The position numbers and the translations under genes were made by a program. A stretch of 32,668 bases of DNA from Saccoglossus kowalevskii (lineage: Eukaryota; Hemichordata; Enteropneusta; Harrimaniidae), in assembly GCF_000003605.2 (NCBI RefSeq), contig NW_003126078.1, positions 1 through 32,668 of the forward strand, given 5' to 3'. Every line of letters starts with the position of its first letter. The stretch's first letter is position 1. The notes under the pieces were generated by a model. That model was given only the letters and a program-made list of their open reading frames with translations. It did not search any database and was not told the DNA's origin. Positions 21,584-32,629 of this stretch are shown here, in pieces.

Positions 21584-22689
21584 GATACTATGCAATCCAG
21601 TGCTATGAATTATAAGATGGCGTCTATCAATGGTGGGTTTAGAAAGGTAACTATCAGAATAATGCACTGATACTATACAATCCAGTGCTATGAATTATAC
21701 AATGGCGTCTATCAATGGTGGGTTTAGAAAGGTAACTATCATAATAATGCACTGATACTATACAATCCAGTGCTAAGAATTATAAGATGGCGTCTATCAA
21801 TGGTGGGTTTAGAAAGGTGACTATCATAATAATGCACTGATACTATACAATTCAGTGCTAGGAATTATAAGATGGCGTCTATCAATGGTGGGTTTAGAAA
21901 AGGTGACTATCATAATAATGCACTGATACTATACAATCCAGTGCTATGAATTATAAAATGGCGTCTATCAATGGTGGGTTTAGAAAGGTGACTATCACAA
22001 AAATGCACTGATACTATGCAATCCAGTGCTATGAATTATAAGATGGCGTCTACCAATGGTGGGTTTAGAAAGGTGACTATCATTATAATGCACTGATACT
22101 ATACAATCCAGTGCTATGAATTATAAGATGGCGTCTATCAATGGTGGGTTTATAAAGGTAACTATCACAAAAATGCACTGATACTATGCAATCCAGTGCT
22201 ATGAATTATAATATGGCGTCTACCAATGGTGGGTTTAGAAAGGTGACTATCATAATAATGCACTGATACTATACAATCCAGTGCTATGAATTATACAATG
22301 GCGTCTATCAATGGTGGGTTTAGAAAGGTAACTATCATAATAATGCACTGATACTATACAATCCAGTGCTATGAATTATAAGATGGCGTCTATCAATGGT
22401 GGGTTTAGAAAGGTGACTATCATTATAATGCACTGATACTATACAATCCAGTGCTATGAATTATGAGATGGCGTCTATCAATGGTGGGTTTAGAAAGGTG
22501 ACTATCATAATAATGCACTGATACTATACAATAGAGTGCTAGGAATTATAAGATGGCGTCTATCAATGGTGGGTTTAGAAAGGTGACTATCATTATAATG
22601 CACTGATACTATACAATCCAGTGCTATGAATTATAAGATGGCGTCTATCAATGGTGGGTTTAGAAAGGTGACTATCACAATAATGCACT
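21584..22689 (+). repeat. Monomers between the second and third type D units
   Basis: About 13 monomers of ordinary satellite: TATGC with TCAGAATAATG, TATACAATGG, TAAGA, TAGGA with an extra A near 21899, ATTATAAAATGG, TCTACC with TCATTATAA, GGTTTATAAAGG, ATTATAATATGG, ATTATGAGATGG and an AATAGAGTGC unit near 22531. Several alternate TCATTATAA with TCATAATAA. Confidence 0.7.
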
Positions 22690-22774
22690 GATACTATACA
22701 ATCCAGTGCAATGAATTATAAGACGGCGTCTATCGATGGTGGGTTAAGAAAGGTGACTATCACAAAAATGCACT
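22690..22774 (+). repeat. Type D monomer, copy 3
   Basis: It has the same linked changes as 89-175 and 21499-21583, without the two extra bases of copy 1. The units after it (TATGC/GTAAC, TATACAATGG/GTAAC, TATGA/GGCTTC) match 176-430 better than they match the run after copy 2. That ties the left edge of the window to about 22.7-23.0 kb. Confidence 0.85.
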
Positions 22775-25239
22775 GATACTATGCAATCCAGTGCTATGAA
22801 TTATAAGATGGCGTCTATCAATGGTGGGTTTAGAAAGGTAACTATCATAATAATGCACTGATACTATACAATCCAGTGCTATGAATTATACAATGGCGTC
22901 TATCAATGGTGGGTTTAGAAAGGTAACTATCATAATAATGCACTGATACTATACAATCCAGTGCTATGAATTATAAGATGGCTTCTATCAATGGTGGGTT
23001 TAGAAAGGTGACTATCATAATAATGCACTGATACTATACAATCCAGTGCTAAGAATTATAAGATGGCTTCTATCAATGGTGGGTTTAGAAAGGTGACTAT
23101 CATAATAATGCACTGATACTATCCAATCCAGTGCTATGAATTATAAGATGGCTTCTATCAATGGTGGGTTTAGAAAGGTGACTATCATAATAATGCACTG
23201 ATACTATATAATCCAGTGCTAAGAATTATAAGATGGCGTCTATCAATGGTGGGTTTAGAAAGGTAACTATCATAATAATGCACTGATACTATACAATCCA
23301 GTGCTAGGAATTATAAGATGGCGTCTACCAATAGTGGGTTTAGAAGGGTAACTATCATAATAATGCACTGATACTATGCAATCCAGTTCTATGAATTATA
23401 AGATGGCGTCTATCAATGGTGGGTTTAGAAAGGTGATTATCATAATAATGTACTGATACTATACAATCCAGTGCTAGGAATTATAAGATGGCGACTATCA
23501 ATGGTGGGTTTAGAAAGGTGACTATCATAATAATGCACTGATACTATACAATCCAGTGCTATGAATTATAAGATGGCTTCTATCAATGGTGGGTTTAGAA
23601 AGGTGACTATCATAATAATGCACTGATACTATGCAATCCAGTGCTATGAATTATAAGATGGCGTCTATCAATGGTGGGTTAAGAAAGGTGACTATCATAA
23701 TAATGCACTGATACTATACAATCCAGTGCTATGAATTATAAGATGGCGTCTATCAATGGTGGGTTTAGAAAGGTGACTATCATAATAATGCACTGATACT
23801 ATACAATCCAGTGCTATGAATTATAAGATGGCGTCTATCAATGGTGGGCTTAGAAAGGTGACTATCATAATAATGCACTGATACTATACAATCCAGTGCT
23901 ATGAATTATACAATGGCGTCTATCAATGGTGGGTTTAGAAAGGTAACTATCATAATAATGCACTGATACTATACAATCCAGTGCTATGAATTATAAGATG
24001 GCTTCTATCAATGGTGGGTTTAGAAAGGTGACTATCATAATAATGCACTGATACTATACAATCCAGTGCTAAGAATTATAAGATGGCGTCTATCAATGGT
24101 GGGTTTAGAAAGGTGACTATCATAATAATGCACTGATACTATACAATCCAGTGCTAGGAATTATATGATGACGTCTATCAATGGTGGGTTTAGAAAGGTA
24201 ACTATCATAATAATGCACTGATACTATACAATCCAGTGCTATGAATTATAAGATGGCTTCTATCAATGGTGGGTTTAGAAAGGTGACTATCATAATAAAG
24301 CACTGATACTATACAATCAAGTGCTAGGAATTATAAGATGGCGACTATCAATGGTGGGTTTAGAAAGGTGACTATCATAATAATGAACTGATACTATACA
24401 ATCCAGTGCTATGAATTATAAGATGGCTTCTATCAATGGTGGGTTTAGAAAGGTGACTATCATAATAATGCACTGATACTATACAATCCAGTGCTATGAA
24501 TTATAAGATGGCTTCTATCAATGGTGGGTTTAGAAAGGTGACTATCATAATAATGCACTGATACTATACAATCCAGTGCTAAGAATTATAAGATGGCGTC
24601 TATCAATGGTGGGTTTAGAAAGGTGACTATCATAATAATGCACTGATACTATACAATCCAGTGCTAGGAATTATAAGATGGCGTCTATCAATGGTGGGTT
24701 TAGAAAGGTAACTATCATAATAATGCACTGATACTATACAATCCAGTGCTATGAATTATAAGATGGCTTCTATCAATGGTGGGTTTAGAAAGGTGATTAT
24801 CATAATAATGCACTGATACTATACAATCCAGTGCTAGGAATTATAAGATGGCGACTATCAATGGTGGGTTTAGAAAGGTGACTATCATAATAATGCACTG
24901 ATACTATACAATCCAGTGCTATGAATTATAAGATGGCTTCTATCAATGGTGGATTTAGAAAGGTGACTATCATAATAATGCACTGATACTATGCAATCCA
25001 GTGCTATGAATTATAAGATGGCGTCTATCAATGGTGGGTTAAGAAAGGTGACTATCATAATAATGCACTGATACTATACAATCCAGTGCTATGAAATATA
25101 AGATGGCGTCTATCAATGGTGGGTTTAGAAAGGTGACTATCATAATAATGCACTGATACTATACAATCCAGTGCTAAGAATTATAAGATGGCGTCTATCA
25201 ATGGTGGGTTTAGAAAGGTGACTATCATAATAATGCACT
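22775..25239 (+). repeat. GGCTTC-rich stretch (29 monomers)
   Basis: Many units have GGCTTC instead of GGCGTC, mixed with TAAGA, TAGGA, GCGACTATC and TATGC units. The order at 23894-25065 (TATACAATGG, GGCTTC, TAAGA, TAGGA, GGCTTC with ATAAAGCAC or TGATTATC, GCGACTATC, GGCTTC, TATGC) resembles that at about 1963-2896. Private changes include ATTATATGATGACG near 24165, AATCAAGTGC near 24316 and ATGAACTG near 24382. No non-satellite sequence is present. Confidence 0.75.
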
Positions 25240-25580
25240 GATACTATACAATCCAGTGCTAGAAATTATAAGATGGCGTCTATCAATGGTGGGTTTAGAA
25301 AGGTAACTATCATAATAATGCACTGATACTATACAATCCAGTGCTAGGAATTATAAGATGGCGTCTACCAATGGTGGGTTTAGAAAGGTAACTATCATAA
25401 TAATGCACTGATACTATACAATCCAGTGCTAGGAATTATAAGATGGCTTCTATCAATGGTGGGTTTAGAAAGGTAACTATCATAATAATGCACTGATACT
25501 ATGTAATCCAGTGCTAGGAATTATAAGATGGCGTCTATCAATGGTGGGTTTAGAAAGGTAACTATCACTAATAATGCACT
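25240..25580 (+). repeat. Block E, middle copy (first 4 monomers only)
   Basis: The order is TAGAAA with GTAAC, TAGGA with TCTACC, TAGGA with GGCTTC, then TATGTAATCC with TAGGA, as in the left and right E copies. The fourth unit has one extra base (TCACTAATAATG near 25568), and after it the array switches abruptly to plain consensus monomers from 25581. The switch coincides with that insertion and is a likely recombination junction. Confidence 0.85.
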
Positions 25581-26261
25581 GATACTATACAATCCAGTGC
25601 TATGAATTATAAGATGGCGTCTATCAATGGTGGGTTTAGAAAGGTGACTATCATAATAATGCACTGATACTATACAATCCAGTGCTATGAATTATAAGAT
25701 GGCGTCTATCAATGGTGGGTTTAGAAAGGTGACTATCATAATAATGCACTGATACTATACAATCCAGTGCTATGAATTATAAGATGGCGTCTATCAATGG
25801 TGGGTTTAGAAAATGTGACTATCATTATAATGCACTGATACTATACAATCCAGTGCTATGAATTATAAGATGGCGTCTATCAATGGTGGGTTTAGAAAGG
25901 TGACTATCACAATAATGCACTGATACTATACAATCCAGTGCTATGAATTATAAGATGGCGTCTATCAATGGTGGGTTTAGAAAGGTGACTATCATAATAA
26001 TGCACTGATACTATACAATCCAGTGCTATGAATTATAAGATGGCGTCTATCGATGGTGGGTTAAGAAAGGTGACTATCATAATAATGCACTGATACTATA
26101 CAATCCAGTGCTATGAATTATAAGATGGCGTCTATCAATGGTGGGTTTAGAAAGGTGACTATCACAATAATGCACTGATACTATACAATCCAGTGCTATG
26201 AATTATAAGATGGCGTCTATCAATGGTGGGTTTAGAAAGGTGACTATCACAATAATGCACT
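25581..26261 (+). repeat. Near-consensus monomers before block C
   Basis: Eight monomers close to consensus, some with TCACAA, one with GAAAATGTGAC and an extra A near 25811, and one with CTATCGATGG and GGTTAAGAAA near 26050. They separate the truncated E copy from block C. Confidence 0.7.
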
Positions 26262-27110
26262 GATACTATACAGTCCAGTGCTAGGAATTATACAATGGCG
26301 TCTATCAATGGTGGGTTTAGAAAGGCGACTATCATAATAATGCACTGATACTATACAATCCAGTGCTATGAATTATAAGATGGCGTATATCAATGGAGGG
26401 TTTAGAAAGGTGACTATCATAATAATGCACTGATACTATACAATCCAGTGCTATGAATTATAAGATGGCGACTATCAATGGTGGGTTTAGAAAGGTGACT
26501 ATCATAATAATGCACTGATACTATGCAATCCAGTGCTATGAATTATAAGATGGCGACTATCAATGGTGGGTTTAGAAAGGTGACTATCATAATAATGCAC
26601 TGATACTATACAATCCAGTGCTATGAATTATAAGATGGCGTCTATCAATGGTGGGTTTAGAAAGGTGACTATCATTATAATGCACTGATACTATACAATC
26701 CAGTGCTATGAATTATAAGATGGCGTCTATCAATGGTGGGTTTAGAAAGGTGACTCTCATAATAATGCAGTGATACTATACAATCCAGTGCTATGAATTA
26801 TAAGATGGCGTCTATCAATGGTGGGTTTAGAAAGGTGACTATCATAATAATGCACTGATACTATACAATCCAGTGCTATGAATTATAAGATGGCGTCTAT
26901 CAATGGTGGGTTTAGAAAGGTGACTATCATAATAATGCACTGATACTATACAATCCAGTGCTATGAATTATAAGATGGCGTCTATCAATGGTGGTTTAGA
27001 AATGTGACTATCATTATAATGCACTGATACTATACAATCCTGTGCTATGAATTATAAGATGGCGTCTATCAATGGTGTGTTTAGAAAGGTGACTATCACA
27101 ATAATGCACT
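26262..27110 (+). repeat. Block C, right copy (10 monomers)
   Basis: This is the same ten-monomer order as 687-1537, at an offset of 25573-25575 bases (301 monomers minus about 11). m1 has TACAGTCC and ACAATGG, m2 GCGTATATC and GGAGGG, m3 and m4 GCGACTATC (m4 with TATGC), m5 TCATTATAA, m6 GTGACTCTC and ATGCAGTG, m9 AAATGTGAC, and m10 AATCCTGTGC. The differences are scattered single substitutions and one base missing in m9 (GGTGGTTTAG near 26994). Confidence 0.9.
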
Positions 27111-27620
27111 GATACTATACAATCCAGTGCTATGAATTATAAGATGGCGTCTATCAATGGTGGGTTTAGAAAGGTGACTATCACAATAATGCACTGATAC
27201 TATAAAGTCCAGTGCTATGAATTATACAATGGCGTCTATCAATGGTGGGTTTAGAAAGGCGACTATCATAATAATGCACTGATACTATACAATCCAGTGC
27301 TATGAATTATAATATGGCGTCTATCAATGGTGGGTTTAGAAAGGTGACTATCACAATAATGCACTGATACTATACAGTCCAGTGCTATGAATTATACAAT
27401 GGCGTCTATCAATGGTGGGTTTAGAAAGGCGACTATCATAATAATGCACTGATACTATACAATCCAGTGCTATGAATTATAAGATGGCGTCTATCAATGG
27501 TGGGTTTAGAAAGGTGACTATCATAATAATGCACTGATACTATACAATCCAGTGCTATGAATTATAAGATGGCGTCTATCAATGGCGGGTTTAGAAAGGT
27601 GACTATCATAATAATGCACT

Positions 27621-28725
27621 GACACTATACAATCCAGTGATATGAATTATAAGATGGCGTATATCAATGGAGGGTTTAGAAAGGTGACTATCATAATAAT
27701 GCACTGATACTATACAATCCAGTGCTATGAATTATAAGATGGCGACTATCAATGGTGGGTTTAGAAAGGTGACTATCATAATAATGCACTGATACTATGC
27801 AATCCAGTGCTATGAATTATAAGATGGCGTATATCAATGGAGGGTTTAGAAAGGTGACTATCATAATAATGCACTGATACTATACAATCCAGTGCTATGA
27901 ATTATAAGATGGCGACTATCAATGGTGGGTTTAGAAAGGTGACTATCATAATAATGCACTGATACTATGCAATCCAGTGCTATGAATTATAAGATGGCGA
28001 CTATCAATGGTGGGTTTAGAAAGGTGACTATCATAATAATGCACTGATACTATACAATCCAGTGATATGAATTATAAGATGGCGTATATCAATGGAGGGT
28101 TTAGAAAGGTGACTATCATAATAATGCACTGATACTATACAATCCAGTGCTATGAATTATAAGATGGCGACTATCAATGGTGGGTTTAGAAAGGTGACTA
28201 TCATAATAATGCACTGATACTATGCAATCCAGTGCTATGAATTATAAGATGGCGACTATCAATGGTGGGTTTAGAAAGGTGACTATCATAATAATGCACT
28301 GATACTATACAATCCAGTGCTATGAATTATAAGATGGCGTCTATCAATGGTGGGTTTAGAAAGGTGACTCTCATAATAATGCAGTGATACTATACAATCC
28401 AGTGCTATGAATTATAAGATGGCGTCTATCAATGGTGGGTTTAGAAAGGTGACTATCATAATAATGCACTGATACTATACAATCCAGTGCTATGAATTAT
28501 AAGATGGCGTCTATCAATGGTGGGTTTAGAAAGGTGACTATCATAATAATGCACTGATACTATACAATCCAGTGCTATGAATTAAAAGATGGCGTCTATC
28601 AATGGTGGGTTTAGAAATGTGACTATCATTATAATGCACTGATACTATACAATCCTGTGCTATGAATTATAAGATGGCGTCTATCAATGGTGGGTTTAGA
28701 AAGGTGACTATCACAATAATGCACT
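27621..28725 (+). repeat. Expanded and rearranged block C (13 monomers)
   Basis: Using block C labels, the order is m2 (27621, with AGTGATATG), m3 (27706), a chimera with TATGC of m4 and GCGTATATC/GGAGGG of m2 (27791), m3 (27876), m4 (27961), m2 again with AGTGATATG (28046), m3 (28131), m4 (28216), then m6 to m10 (28301-28725: GTGACTCTC with ATGCAGTG, two plain units, AAATGTGAC, AATCCTGTGC). m5 is absent. The 425-bp spacing of the two AGTGATATG m2 copies shows a five-monomer tandem duplication, and the last five units match 26687-27110. Confidence 0.85.
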
Positions 28726-28810
28726 GATACTATACAATCCAATGCTATGAATTATAAGATGGAGTCTATCAATGGTGGGTTTAGAAAGGTAACTATCATA
28801 ATAATGCATT

Positions 28811-29320
28811 GATACTACACAATCCAGTGCTATGAATTATTAGATGGCGTCTGTCAATAGTGGGTTTAGAAAGGTGACTATCATAATAATGCACTGATAC
28901 TATACAATCCAGTGCTATGAATTATAAGATGGCGTCTATCAATGGTGGGTTTAGAAAGGTAACTATCATAATAATGCACTGATACTATACAATCCAGTGC
29001 TATGAATTATAAGATGGCGTCTATCAATGGTGGGTTTCGAAAGGTAACTATCATAATAATGCATTGATACTACACAATCCAGTGCTATGAATTATTAGAT
29101 GGCGTCTGTCAATAGTGGGTTTAGAAAGGTGACTATCATAATAATGCACTGATACTATACAATCCAGTGCTATGAATTATAAGATGGCGTCTATCAATGG
29201 TGGGTTTAGAAAGGTGACTATCATAATAATGCACTGATACTATACAATCCAGTGCTATTAATTATAAGATGGCGTCTATCAATGGTGGGTTTCGAAAGGT
29301 AACTATCATAATAATGCATT
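28811..29320 (+). repeat. Block F, right copy (6 monomers)
   Basis: This is the partner of 14265-14774 at an offset of 14546 bases (171 monomers plus 11), sharing the rare GCTATTAATTA and the ATTATTAG units. It sits between block C (ending 28725) and block E (from 30256), whereas at the left end of the window C and E are only one plain monomer apart. Block F therefore looks like material inserted by exchange with the middle of the array. Confidence 0.85.
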
Positions 29321-30255
29321 GATACTACACAATCCAGTGCTATGAATTATTAGATGGCGTCTGTCAATAGTGGGTTTAGAAAGGTGACTATCATAATAAT
29401 GCACTGATACTATACAATCCAGTGCTATGAATTATTAGATGGCGTCTATCAATAGTGGGTTTAGAAAGGTGACTATCATAATAATGCACTGATACTATAC
29501 AATCCAGTGCTATGAATTATAAGATGGCGTCTATCAATGGTGGGTTTAGAAAGGTGACTATCATAATAATGCATTGATACTATACAATCCAGTTCTATGA
29601 ATTATAAGATGGCGTCTATCAATGGTGGGTTTAGAAAGGTAACTATCATAATAATGCATTGATACTACACAATCCAGTGCTATGAATTATAAGATGGCGT
29701 CTGTCAATAGTGGGTTTAGAAAGGTGACTATCATAATAATACACTGATACTATACAATCCAGTGCTATGAATTATAAGATGGCGTCTGTCAATAGTGGGT
29801 TTAGAAAGGTAACTATCATAATAATGCACTGATACTACACAATCCAGTGCTATGAATTATAAGATGGCGTCTATCAATGGTGGGTTTAGAAAGGTGACTA
29901 TCATAATAATGCACTGATACTACACAATCCAGTGCTATGAATTGTAAGATGGCGTCTATCAATGGTGGGTTTAGAAAGGTGACTATCATAATAATGCACT
30001 GATACTATACAATCCAGTGCTATGAATTATAAGATGGCGTCTATCAATGGTGGGTTTAGAAAGGTGACTATCATAATAATGCACTGATACTACACAATCC
30101 AGTGCTATGAATTATAAGATGGCGTCTATCAATGGTGGGTTTAGAAAGGTGACTATCATAATAATGCACTGATACTATACAATCCAGTGCTATGAATTAT
30201 AAGATGGCGTCTATCAATGGTGGGTTTAGAAAGGTGACTATCATAATAATGCACT
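29321..30255 (+). repeat. Near-consensus and TCTGTCAATAG monomers between F and E
   Basis: Eleven monomers, starting with ATTATTAG/TCTGTC types and changing to plain consensus by about 29,900. Oddities are TCTATCAATAGTGGG near 29450, AATCCAGTTCTATG near 29590, AATACACTG near 29740 and GAATTGTAAG near 29940. The plain run before block E resembles the plain run at 1538-1622 before the left E copy. Confidence 0.7.
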
Positions 30256-30850
30256 GATACTATACAATCCAGTGCTAGAAATTATAAGATGGCGTCTATC
30301 AATGGTGGGTTTAGAAAGGTAACTATCATAATAATGCACTGATACTATACAATCCAGTGCTAGGAATTATAAGATGGCGTCTACCAATGGTGGGTTTAGA
30401 AAGGTAACTATCATAATAATGCACTGATACTATACAATCCAGTGCTAGGAATTATAAGATGGCTTCTATCAATGGTGGGTTTAGAAAGGTAACTATCATA
30501 ATAATGCACTGATACTATGTAATCCAGTGCTAGGAATTATAAGATGGCGTCTATCAATGGTGGGTTTAGAAAGGTAACTATCATAATAATGCACTGATAC
30601 TATACAATCCAGTGCTATGAATTATAAGATGACTTCTATCAATGGTGGGTTTAGAAAGGTGACTATCATAATAAAGCACTGATACTATACAATCCAGTGC
30701 TAGGAATTACAAGATGGCGACAATCAATGGTGGGTTTAGAAAGGTAACTATCATAATAATGCACTGATACTATACAATCCAGTGCTATGAATTATAAGAT
30801 GGCTTCTATCAATGGTGGGTTTAGAAAGGTGACTATCATAATAAAGCACA
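30256..30850 (+). repeat. Block E, right copy (7 monomers)
   Basis: This has the same seven-unit order as 1623-2217, including TAGAAA, TATGTAATCC, the ATAAAGCAC unit and GCGACAATC. Private changes include GATGACTTC for GATGGCTTC near 30630 and ATTACAAG near 30708. The following units (30851 GCGACTATC, 30936 GGCTTC, 31021 TATGC) resemble the run at 2558-2896, so homology between the array ends continues beyond E. Confidence 0.9.
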
Positions 30851-31020
30851 GATACTATACAATCCAGTGCTAGGAATTATAAGATGGCGACTATCAATGG
30901 TGGGTTTAGAAAGGTGACTATCATAATAATGCACTGATACTATACAATCCAGTGCTATGAATTATAAGATGGCTTCTATCAATGGTGGGTTTAGAAAGGT
31001 GACTATCATAATAATGCACT

Positions 31021-31102
31021 GATACTATGCAATCCAGTGCTATGATTATAGATGGCGTCTATCATGGTGGGCTTAGAAAGGTGACTATCATAATAATGCA
31101 CT
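31021..31102 (+). repeat. Monomer with three separate single-base losses (82 bp)
   Basis: This TATGC monomer reads TATGATTATAGATGG and TATCATGGTGGG where neighbours have TATGAATTATAAGATGG and TATCAATGGTGGG: three A losses, each from an AA pair, within about 25 bases. No other monomer shares this set. Clustered single-base losses in short runs look more like residual read error than biology, although a mutated copy is possible. Confidence 0.8.
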
Positions 31103-31867
31103 GATACTATACAATCCAGTGCTATGAATTATAAGATGGCGTCTATAAATGGTGGGTTTAGAAAGGTGACTATCATAATAATGCACTGATACTATACAAT
31201 CCAGTGCTATGAATTATAAGATGGCGTCTGTCAATAGTGGGTTTAGAAAGGTAACTATCATAATAATGCACTGATACTACACAATCCAGTGCTATGAATT
31301 ATAAGATGGCGTCTGTCAATGGTGGGTTTAGAAAGGTAACTATCATAATAATGCACTGATACAACACAATCCAGTGCTATGAATTATAAGATGGCGTCTA
31401 TCAATGGTGGGCTTAGAAAGGTGACTATCATAATAATGCACTGATAATACACAATCCAGTGCTATGAATTATAAGATGGCGTCTATCAATGGTGGGTTTA
31501 GAAAGGTGACTATCATAATAATGCACTGATACTACACAATCCAGTGCTATGAATTATAAGATGGCGTCTGTCAATGGTGGGAATAGAAAGGTAACTATCA
31601 TAATAATGCACTGATACTACACAATCCAGTGCTATGAATTATAAGATGGCGTCTGTCAATAGTGGGTTTAGAAAGGTGACTATCATAATAATGCACTGAT
31701 ACTACACAATCCAGTGCTATGAATTATAAGATGGCGTCTGTCAATGGTGGGATTAGAAAGGTGACTATCATAATAATGCACTGATACTACACAATCCAGT
31801 GCTATGAATTATAAGATGGCGTCTGTCAATAGTGGGTTTAGAAAGGTGACTATCATAATAATGCACT
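31103..31867 (+). repeat. Block B1, right partial copy (9 monomers)
   Basis: The order is TCTATAA; TCTGTCAATAG with GTAAC; TACAC with TCTGTCAATGG; ACAACAC; GATAATACAC; TACAC with TCTGTCAATGG and GGGAATAG; TCTGTCAATAG; TACAC with GGGATTAG; TCTGTCAATAG. Relative to the left copy it lacks two monomers after the ACAACAC unit, and that unit has TCTATC with GGGCTTAG instead of TCTATAA, which suggests a deletion or conversion junction near 31400-31440. Confidence 0.85.
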
Positions 31868-32120
31868 GATACTATACAATCCAGTGCTATGAATTATAAA
31901 TGGCGTCTATCAATGGTGGGTTTAGAAAGGTGACTATCATAATAATGCACTGATACTATACAATCCAGTGCTATGAATTATAAGATGGCGTCTATCAATG
32001 GTGGGCTTAGAAAGGTGACTATCATAATAATGCACTGATACTATACAATCCAGTGCTATGAATTATAAATGGCGTCTATCAATGGTGGGTTTAGAAAGGT
32101 GACTATCATAATAATGCACT

Positions 32121-32629
32121 GATACTATACAATCCAGTGCTATGAATTATAAGATGGCGTCTGTCAATGGTGGGTTTAGAAAGGTGACTATCATAATAAT
32201 GCACTGATACTACACAATCCAGTGCTATGAATTATAAGATGGCGTCTGTCAATGGTGGGATTAGAAAGGTGACTATCATAATAATGCACTGATACTACAC
32301 AATCCAGTGCTATGAATTATAAGATGGCGTCTGTCAATAGTGGGTTTAGAAAGGTGACTATCATAATAATGCACTGATACTATACAATCCAGTGCTATGA
32401 ATTATAAATGGCGTCTATCAATGGTGGGTTTAGAAAGGTGACTATCATAATAATGCACTGATACTATACAATCCAGTGCTATGAATTATAAGATGGCGTC
32501 TATCAATGGTGGGCTTAGAAAGGTGACTATCATAATAATGCACTGATACTATACAATCCAGTGCTATGAATTATAAGATGGCGTCTATCAATGGTGGGTT
32601 TAGAAAGGTAACTATCATAATAATGCATT
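32121..32629 (+). repeat. Block B2, right copy (6 monomers)
   Basis: This has the same six-unit order as 4510-5018, including the inherited one-base deletion (ATTATAAATGG near 32406). The deletion type occurs in eight monomers (starts 4342, 4426, 4765, 11222, 15117, 31868, 32037, 32376), seven of them in B-type surroundings. That shows it is an inherited variant and not a sequencing error. The homology runs up to the window's end, so the block probably continues outside. Confidence 0.85.

Noticed and set aside
31021-31102. A new monomer type defined by TATGATTATAG
   Set aside because: It occurs once, and all three changes are losses from AA pairs, so sequencing error is the simpler explanation.
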